From: Polytrichum commune | Lineage: Eukaryota > Streptophyta > Polytrichopsida > Polytrichales > Polytrichaceae | Reading direction: 5' to 3' | Length of the DNA: 64,000 nucleotides | Assembly (NCBI GenBank): GCA_950295325.1 | Contig: OX485806.1 | Coordinates: forward strand, 58,957,169-59,021,168 | Shown: piece by piece, positions 56,890 to 64,000 of the stretch | Layout of the letters: each line of letters begins with the position of its first letter | How positions within the stretch are numbered: the first letter of the stretch is position 1 | The notes under the pieces: model-generated | Databases searched by the model: none | Told to the model about the DNA's origin: nothing | What the model saw: the letters and a program-made list of their open reading frames with translations, nothing else | Translations under genes and position numbers: made by a program

Positions 56890-58810
56890 AGCAATGGTAT
56901 CTGCGGCAAGCCTTGCTCACCGTTTGGCCACTTCATCGGGGTCTTTAGAAGTAGGGATGTCCGTGGTGGCTTGGGCCACGGTCAGAGAAGGTGAGGATGC
57001 CTTCCCTTCCAAAATTCTACCCGCTAAGTAGAAAACCTTAGCATGTTGGAACTTTGGTGGCGACCACTCCATCGCCGCAAACAAAGGGGTGTGCAACACA
57101 TTTGATGCCAAAGTATGCACCATGCCAGTCGCCGGATTCGAAGCCTCTAAGCTCGAATGACGACCACTTGCAGATTGGACCCCATCCGCCAATCCAAAAG
57201 ATAATGGCAGACCAATCTGATCCGCGGGACCATTGCCCGGAGCTCGTAAACTATCCACAGACTCCCCTATGGTCGAGGGTGTGGCTCGTGACACGGATTG
57301 AGCCCGTGTCACCGCTGTGGAACTCATCATTTCTCCCGAGGCTCTGAACATATAATAATCCGGAGTGGAAGAACTAGCTTTAGCGGCGGAGGAAGACGGT
57401 GAGTCTAAGATTTGGCCGGATGAGGTCAAACTTTTGAACCTCTCCTCCAATGTTCCAATCTTTGCCTCCAACGCCTTCTCCCGATCGGAAGAAAGACGTT
57501 TCTCTGGATGGAGAGCAAAGCAGTTCTCCACCGCGTGATTGTTCCGCCCATAATGGAAACACGTCAACTATTTGGGTAAATATTTACCCGCCCCCTTCGT
57601 CGAATCCTTCGCGGGAACAAATGGTTTCCATTTCGGATTACCTACGGTCTAGGCTTGCCTTTGCTTCGAAGGACAATCTTTCTTAGCATGGCCCGCATGC
57701 CTACAAGACCAACAATGCAAGGTCTTGTCCACCTCTGCCTCCGCCAAACTTGTAGTCGCGATCGAAGCCTTCCGGAATTTGCTAGAATCCACTAGCAAGA
57801 ATACCAAATCAGTGGCATCGTGTTAATACAATGCACGTCACACTGCTCCACAATGACAAATGCCTCTGCGAGTGTCGTCCGACCACCAAAGTTCATAATG
57901 ATCTTGGGTAGCGCCAAGTCAAGGAGGAGTTTGTCACTCTTAGACAAAAAATACCTTCACCAGTTGATTTTCCGCAAACACAACTCGAGATTCTCTGGCA
58001 AATTTCGCCAACCTCGTATACATGGTACGAGGTGTATCGTCATTCTCCCGTCTAAAATCTTGTATCCGCTACATCTGGTTCCGACATAAACCTTTATACT
58101 CCTCATGTAGATGCAGCTCAAATGCCCGCAACGGCTCAAAAATTGGCGGAATCCCCAAAGAGGCTAAAGCCGCCTGGATAGCGTTGCATAACGGGAGAGT
58201 GGAAGAATGGGACTCGACGTATTCGCCGCAGCGGGAGTAGAACCCTTATCCTTGAGTTCACCAGGAAAAACTCCCTCCACATCCACTACATATACTCCCT
58301 CCGGCACCTCCGACTTAACCTAAGGGACGGCTATGAAACTAGAAGTTGCGTCTTCCTTCAATGCGGATACAAACTCAACCCGAGTCTCCCAGTACCGCTC
58401 GACCTGGCGCAACTCCATCCAATGAGCTTCCGTCCACTACACATAAGTCTGGAGAGCCTCGTGCTCCAAATCTTGGGACAGTAGGTCGAACACATATCAG
58501 TCATTCAAATTAGTATTGCGTTGACGTTTTTCCCTCATCCATGTCCTGAACCGAATCTTCCAATCTTGCAAGGAAATGGTCCCCGTTCGACCAGAAAATT
58601 GGTCACGGATGCCACCTCGCGTCTCCTCCTCCATCTCGTCAAAGGATCTGACCCAAAGGATGTGAGACCAAATGACAGTCCCCAAGCCGATTTAGGCTGA
58701 AAACCCTCGTTGGATGCTACCACTGGTTCAACATCCAAAAGGTCCGAGGATCGGCCTTCCGATGATGTCGGAGGCGGAGAATGATAGTGTTGAGTCCGGG
58801 TTGTAACCAT
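56890..58810 (-). pseudogene. Ty3/gypsy 2 Gag
   Basis: The start is MVTTRTQHYHSPPPTSSEGR at 58810. A frame slip near 58670 leads to EEETRGGIRDQFSGRTGTIS. The capsid region follows with IPPIFEPLRAFELHLHEEYK and DDTPRTMYTRLAKFARESRV (about 58140-57980). Then come the knuckle CWSCRHAGHAKKDC (CX2CX4HX4C) and a second, CFHYGRNNHAVENC, in which the second Cys is Tyr. A Ser/Ala-rich region (56917-57567) leads to the protease. At least five in-frame TAG codons are seen, several of which would be CAG before a C-to-T change. Particle formation and RNA packaging are the expected roles. Confidence 0.82.
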
Positions 58811-59542
58811 AACCCCACAATAGGCTGGTCACGGAACCAACAAACCAAATGAATTAGTATTTAGGTACAAAGAAAAAAATGGTCAAAGGTAACCTGCACC
58901 TGCAACCACCACCAAAACTTATGGTCTGTTGGTCATTAATCCAGCCTCACCACAAGTGAAAACAAGCACCATCCACTTGGTGCACAAACAAAGGTCCCGC
59001 CGGTCATTAATCCGACCTCACCTCCATAGTATCCTATCACAATTTAGGACAACACAAAATGAGGCAGTGCTAGAACACTCCAGCACTACAGCCCACCACA
59101 TGGGAAGGTACCACAACAAAATACAAGGAACAATGCAATAACAACATTGGATCCTCTTCCCCAAATAACATTTAAACATAAATTAAAAGCGACCGGGACT
59201 AACCGGCACCCGCCTACGGTTAGTGGTCAAAATAAAAAGCCCTGTTGCTTAGGAAAAAGAAATGCACATGTCTTATCCTTCCCTTACAATCCATAATTCA
59301 ATGCTTAAGGAAACATGTGGAACATGTGTCCATAAACACAATTTGACCTCAACATAGGTTGAATGGTGATTCCACATGCCACACAACTCCCAGTGGCAAT
59401 CCCTTAGCAATCTCGTGCTCCACAATTTTTCAACAAATTTAATGTCCGAAGGGAGGCTGCCGCAACCAAGAATATTATCTAAGAAATTAACCACAAAGAA
59501 GATTCTTCGTGTGACTAGTTATTAGGTTGAGGTCTTGTTCAT
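58811..59542 (-). other. Gypsy 2 leader
   Basis: This is the 5' untranslated side of the Gag start (minus strand). No gene is visible. Two copies of GGTCATTAATCC with following CCTCAC (58930, 58998) are noted. No primer-binding site was recognised. Confidence 0.4.
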
Positions 59543-59835
59543 TAACGGAATTAACCAAACAAATCACTCCACTAATTGTTCATATTAATCATTACTCCGG
59601 TTCCGACGGCCGCACTCGCGCTACCTTGACCACGATCCAACTCCGCGTTTGTTAATTGCAACAACTTAAATGCACGCTATTGGAGCTAGAATTACCGCGG
59701 TTGTCGGCACCACATTTGCCCTCCAATGGATCTTCGTTAAGGAATTTAAATTGTATTCATTCCAATTACCGAACTTGTAAAAGCCGAGTGTTGTTATTCA
59801 TTGTCACTACCTCCCCGTGTCAGAATTGGGTAATT
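59543..59835 (-). pseudogene. 18S rRNA pseudogene fragment
   Basis: Read in reverse, the segment matches remembered plant 18S rRNA in three collinear blocks. 59543-59571 corresponds to the AACCAGACAAATCGCTCC region. 59575-59615 corresponds to the TTCATATTAATCATTACTCCG region. 59656-59835 contains TGGAGCTAGAATTACCGCGG, CCCTCCAATGGAT, TCATTCCAATTACC and CACTACCTCCCCGTGTCAG. Hundreds of bases between the blocks are missing, and substitutions are about one in ten, so it is a dead, internally deleted copy. It sits upstream of the gypsy 2 Gag. Confidence 0.93.
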
Positions 59836-60023
59836 AACAGAGAATGTGTTATGTAACCGGTTGGACTTGCAAACACTCAATATCAACCGTTTACGCCCAA
59901 AAATCTCCCCGAACCTTGCTGCCTACAGTTTGTTGCCGACTGCCGCTGACTGCCACCGCAGTCTGCCGGACATGAGCAGAGGCCAGCAGAGGAGGGACGT
60001 TGGCCTCCTTTTTGTTTGTTTCT

Positions 60024-60642
60024 TGTTACAAATTTGATCCCTTTTGAGGATCAAGAATGCCCCCTTCACCTCCCACTTCACAACCTCATGCTTGTAGGCA
60101 ACTCATGACAAGAAATTCCGTGTAGTATTTAGAGATTTCTCACCACAATTCAAAATGATGTATAAACTTCACAAGTACACCTCTTTCTTCTTGTTGCTCC
60201 GCTAATCCGCGATGTTTGTCGTTTTCCACTTCACAATCTCGCCACCACTTGTCTTCACACTCCTTCTTGAGTGTTGTAGCTCAATATTTGAAGAAAAGAA
60301 AAGGAATCATGCATTTTTGCCAAATGAAAAGGAAGAGAGTCAAACACTCATAAAAGCTCTAAATCTCTCTTCAAATGTACACAATGAATCAAGCTATCTC
60401 TCATTCCACCACGGGAGAATCCAAGAGTGTAAGTAGGGGGAGAAGAACTTAAGATTTATTGCAAAAATATGCAATCTTCACCTCACACTCACTCACAAGA
60501 CTTGATTTGGTAAGAATGCCAAGCCAAGGAGAAGGCTCCTCACTTAGGAGCCTTCCTCTTCACATCTAGATTCATCCATCCAAACCTAAATGGATGAAGC
60601 CCACTGGATAAGGTGCGGCCGCCGATGCCGCATACCGTGACA
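60024..60642 (-). repeat. LTR-like unit of about 619 bp
   Basis: On the minus strand the unit starts TGTCACGGTATGCGGC and ends CAAATTTGTAACA, so it has TG/CA ends with short inverted termini. Half of it (60335-60642) is repeated as segment X at 20251-21564, there carrying a solo LTR at the position that is empty here (near 60427). No target duplication is evident (TTTCT and AGGGA), so it may be an LTR attached to gypsy 2 and not a solo LTR. Confidence 0.6.
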
Positions 60643-62810
60643 AGGGACCCAACATAATCAATGTCATTGCCATTCATATCTATTGATGAAGATGGTAAAC
60701 TCGTGTGAACAACAAAACTACATGTTGAAATGGGGCATATAGAATGATGCCATGAAAATCTATTGACAAAGCAAGTTGGACATGCACCAAATACCCATGT
60801 GCATTGTGTACAATATGAAAAACATTATTTATAGCCTCACCCACCAATAATGGACAATCATCTCATATGAACTCAAAGTTCCATGGGCTCATGACATTTC
60901 CTAGGATTTGACTGGCCACCATAGTTTGTGAAAACATTATGATGATGAATCCATGTTTGGCATTGGACTACCCTACAACAAATGACGTCCATAGCCCTTA
61001 AACCCAATACCTTCTGTGGAGACATCATCCCATTTGAAAAAAAAATTGTACAAGCCTAGTGCAAGGCAATTGAGACAACACATGCAATATGGGAGGGCCA
61101 TGAATGTCCATTATTGCAATGAATCATTCAATTGGGGGCGCCTTTGGTGTGATGGCAATCTCAACAACCTTGGTGCATTTGGAATTATGTTTTAGCATTT
61201 CCAAATAATGTATGCCCCAATTCGATCCCACAAAGTATGTGTGAAATCCTTACAATGTTGGCAAACACAAACTACCACTAGGATTACGTCCTTGGCTACT
61301 AATCTCCTAGGCTGTAAGTTTGACAAGAGTAGGAGGTAAGAGAACAAGAAAATCAAAGTAGATGTTGTTAACCATACCAAGTGCACCACCACAACACTCT
61401 AGAGTGGCATTTTGCCAAAATTGTTGTAGGCAGGTATAAGTGGGCATATGCAATGCCTATTTTGTGGAATGGTTGATCAATGTTGGCATAAGACTATGGC
61501 ATGGTTAGGGTGGGTGACCAATACCCTAAGGTAGGTGCCATGCACCCACTTAATGACAATCATTTGAATCCCAACAAACATAGTGTAGTTATTTTTTGTG
61601 GCCATATGCACAAATCAACTAAGATGCAATAAAAGTTAATGCAAATTTCTTAGAATTATGTAGAAATATACATTTCCAATGAGCTCTCATGTCTCACAAC
61701 AAATCACATTCATGCTACATACGTTTGATTATGGTGGGTGACAATGCCACCAAATGACATCCAAGACATGTGAAAAGCATAATTAAATACACTAAACACA
61801 CCATAGATTGCCACCCATTTGGGTGAAATACACCATGTATGGATGATATAACACCCATGCAACCCACCCGCCATAAAAATCACATGTATAAATTTCAAAA
61901 AACCATTCAAAATGCATACTCAAAACATGAAACACGTGCACCCAACGTCTACTAACTAGTCAATAAAATGGTGACAGTTGTCTTGTTAGATGTTATGGGT
62001 CTTTGAACATGAAATATTTTTAAAAAATTGGTATTATCCTAGTGGCATCTAATTTGCAATCAAAATGGCATAGGCATTTTGGATGTGCCAAAATAATAGT
62101 CATTTTTTGATAACTAACACCATAGTATTTGGACACGGTTTCATCTAGTGATATGCATTCTTATTAAACTTTTGCAGTGGAGCTACAATAGTAGAAACAT
62201 ATACTCAAAATAGGTTGGACTTTTGTTGTCTTGACCCCTAGGAACCCTTTGCATGAATTATGAATAATGTATGACTATGATTAGTAATTTTCTTTGAGAC
62301 CCCCTATTTCAACCAATTGTAACCTTTTAGCCTCTAGCTTCCTAATTTTATCCTTCAATCTATACATTACAAAAATTGGGAGCATATTTTAAAACATTGT
62401 TCAAACATTAAAGTAATAAATAAATAAATTGAAAAAAAAAATGTCAAGGGATTGATTATGGTCACCTAGTGAGCCTATTTGTGTGCACATCAACCCCTAC
62501 GCATTGTCCAAATGGGGCTTCTCCAAACACAAAAAAAATTTATGAGTTACATACTTTCATTTTAAACCAATCATGTTAAAAATGACTATATTGAAAATCA
62601 TTTTATTATTCAAGATCATTATTTGAATAATATAGACATATTTTTTATTGAAGATTTAAGTTCAAATATACATTTTGGATGCCCCTTGATGCAAATACAT
62701 GTGTCATATATTAATTAACAATGTTTGATATGAATATATTTTATTTTTTATCCTTGACATAAGACAAATTACATATTAAGGTTTCAAACACATATACACA
62801 CACATACATG
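60643..62810. other. AT-rich stretch without a recognised gene
   Basis: No coding pattern, RNA gene or terminal repeat could be supported on either strand. A CA/TA-rich microsatellite (CACATATACACACACATACATG) marks the junction with the next retroelement at about 62790-62812. Confidence 0.5.
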
Positions 62811-62813
62811 CAT

Positions 62814-63290
62814 TCATGTAGTTCGTTGTCTTGTACGCCTAACGTACCTCTCTTCTCTTTCTCTCTTGAGTTGTTTAGTCCGCCTTATGCGGTCTTCTCT
62901 GGAATGCATGCGCTCCACATGCTTCTTTTCTGCCTCCTGCTCTCTAGGAGTTGGTGATGTACTTCTCATACTAGATGTATCCTCATGATCAACCATGTAC
63001 GCTACTGAGAGTGTTTCGGGATCATGGTCTTGGCCGACTCTCTCAGCTCTGACGCCTCAATGCACCCGTACTTCACTTGTTTGCCTATGGATGATTACTT
63101 GGACACTTGATTTAAGTTCTTGTTTCTTGTTCCTTAAGGTTAGGTGATGTGCTTCTCATGTTGGATGTGTCCTCATGGTCAACCATGTACGCTACTGAGA
63201 GTGTTTCGGGGTCATAATTTTGGCCGGCTCTCTCAGCTCAGACGCCTCAATGCACCCGTACTTCACCTGTTTGCTTTTATGGTTGATCAT
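62814..63290 (-). pseudogene. Gag linker of the inverted retrotransposon copy, duplicated
   Basis: The peptide VDHEDTSSMRSTSPTPREQE and HVERMHSRED, also present at 36160-36270, is encoded here on the minus strand. The piece 62948-63085 is repeated at 63143-63275 (both contain CAACCATGTACGCTACTGAG and GACGCCTCAATGCACCCGTA), a tandem duplication of about 195-bp period that is absent from the copy at 36 kb. The element stops at about 62814, so its Gag core is missing. Confidence 0.75.
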
Positions 63291-63341
63291 TTTGGATTCC
63301 AATTTTCTTTTCTTTTCTTTCTTGTTTTCTCTGTGTTGCTT

Positions 63342-63941
63342 CTATTCCAATTCTAGGTTCCCTACTTTACCGTTTAGTCCACCATACAAAGGTAAAAACA
63401 CTTTTCTAACGTAGAGATCATACAATAACCCCTCCTGTTTATAGTGGTATCCTCGATGCTTGGTTGCTCCCAACGCATGAGCATTAATACCTTCACCTTC
63501 GTTATTCCACACCTTGGAATAAATTAACGCCTGTAGTTCCTCAATGCTTCTCTCAAATGGAGACTGGTAAGTAAAGCCTATTTCTTTTTCTTTAAACAAC
63601 TGCCATGTTTTGTCTTCGTAGTATTTTTGCATGTCCCACATCAAGTCGTGGAATTTCTTCGTTCCTTCCCATTTTCTCAAGGTTGTTTTATCGGTGTTAT
63701 ACTTTGGATAATCCCATGGCCACCTGCCTCGGATTGAGATTTCTTGTTGTTTGGAGTTATCTTCTTTTCTTTCTCTATTTTCCTGCACAATAAATCCGCG
63801 GAGGTTAAACTGTTCGAGTCGCCATTGCACTGCTCTTTCTACATGATCTTGTTTTCGCGGTCCAAACATTTCCGCCCACTTACGATTCTCATCTATGGCT
63901 TGTTGGAGTCTCCCACAATATAGGTAGTATATGTTCTCCAT
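63342..63941 (-). CDS. Gag-leader ORF, inverted second copy
   Basis: A 199-residue frame from MENIYYLYCGRLQQ to GGLNGKVGNLELE, homologous along its length to the protein at 35398-36000. Shared blocks include GPRKQDHVERAVQ, WPWDYPKY, FHDLMWDMQK, EIGFTYQSPFER and HRGYHYKQEGLLYDLYVRKV. The frame is intact although the element around it is truncated and duplicated. Upstream (to 64000) is the end of the leader, with WQAS before the Met as in the first copy. Function unknown; see the other copy. Confidence 0.6.
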   Translation of the reverse strand: MENIYYLYCGRLQQAIDENRKWAEMFGPRKQDHVERAVQWRLEQFNLRGFIVQENRERKEDNSKQQEISIRGRWPWDYPKYNTDKTTLRKWEGTKKFHDLMWDMQKYYEDKTWQLFKEKEIGFTYQSPFERSIEELQALIYSKVWNNEGEGINAHALGATKHRGYHYKQEGLLYDLYVRKVFLPLYGGLNGKVGNLELE

Positions 63942-64000
63942 TGATGCCTGCCATCCATCTTTTTCCCAAATATTGTACGTTGTAAATTTTGACTTCTAAT

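Noticed and set aside
60024-60642. A solo LTR with target duplication
   Set aside because: The flanking pentamers TTTCT and AGGGA do not match, so I kept it as LTR-like only.
1-64000. tRNA genes, riboswitches or bacterial-type promoters
   Set aside because: None with a convincing fold or motif was seen; TATA boxes are reported only where an LTR context supports them.

Overview
This is nuclear DNA from a land plant or close streptophyte relative. I cannot name the species. No intact ordinary host gene was found. The window is a stack of nested transposable elements, all visibly decayed: frameshifts, in-frame TAG codons that look like former CAG, and catalytic residues lost by G-to-A changes. 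CACTA and Ty3/gypsy elements with plant-type domains, GT-AG introns of 70-130 bp and an 18S rRNA pseudogene support the assignment.

Layout. 1-950: fragment of a Ty3/gypsy element. 2.8-8.0 kb: a nearly complete gag-PR-RT-RNaseH-IN region of the same family (minus). 8.6-14.3 kb: an 11-exon minus-strand gene whose C-terminal exons look like a beta-class DNA amino-methyltransferase and whose N-terminal part has a ParB-like motif. Exon 9 is split by a solo LTR. 14.4-18.0 kb: a tandem array of about 149-bp units, each carrying a short palindrome, with a 540-bp higher-order period. 19.0-20.1 kb: remnants of an unidentified plus-strand gene. 20.1-21.7 kb: LTR-like direct repeats plus a second solo LTR. 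21.7-24.56 kb and 55.03-58.8 kb: two halves of one minus-strand Ty3/gypsy element.

That split gypsy element is the most remarkable object here. Between its protease and reverse transcriptase it carries a cytosine-C5 DNA methyltransferase domain, and after its integrase a PHD finger. So it once combined a writer of DNA methylation with a likely chromatin reader. It was split by a 30.5-kb CACTA transposon (24562-55022, 12-bp terminal inverted repeats, 3-bp AAG target duplication). Removing the CACTA and one AAG copy rejoins the reading frame immediately after methyltransferase motif X.

The CACTA carries a Tnp2-type transposase (plus), a minus-strand gene with a transposon-like N-terminal part and an FCP1/NIF phosphatase-like domain, and minus-strand coiled-coil exons. 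It holds nested insertions: a third solo LTR, a gag-bearing LTR retrotransposon fragment (about 33.3-37.9 kb) and a CCGG-rich segment with a minus-strand accessory ORF (about 37.9-44.5 kb). 58.8-64 kb holds the gypsy leader with the 18S pseudogene, an LTR-like unit, AT-rich DNA without recognised genes, and a second, inverted copy of the gag-leader seen at 35.4 kb.

In sum, two DNA methyltransferase-like genes of different chemistry lie within one transposon graveyard. Both are broken in this copy; intact relatives elsewhere in the genome would be the functional versions.
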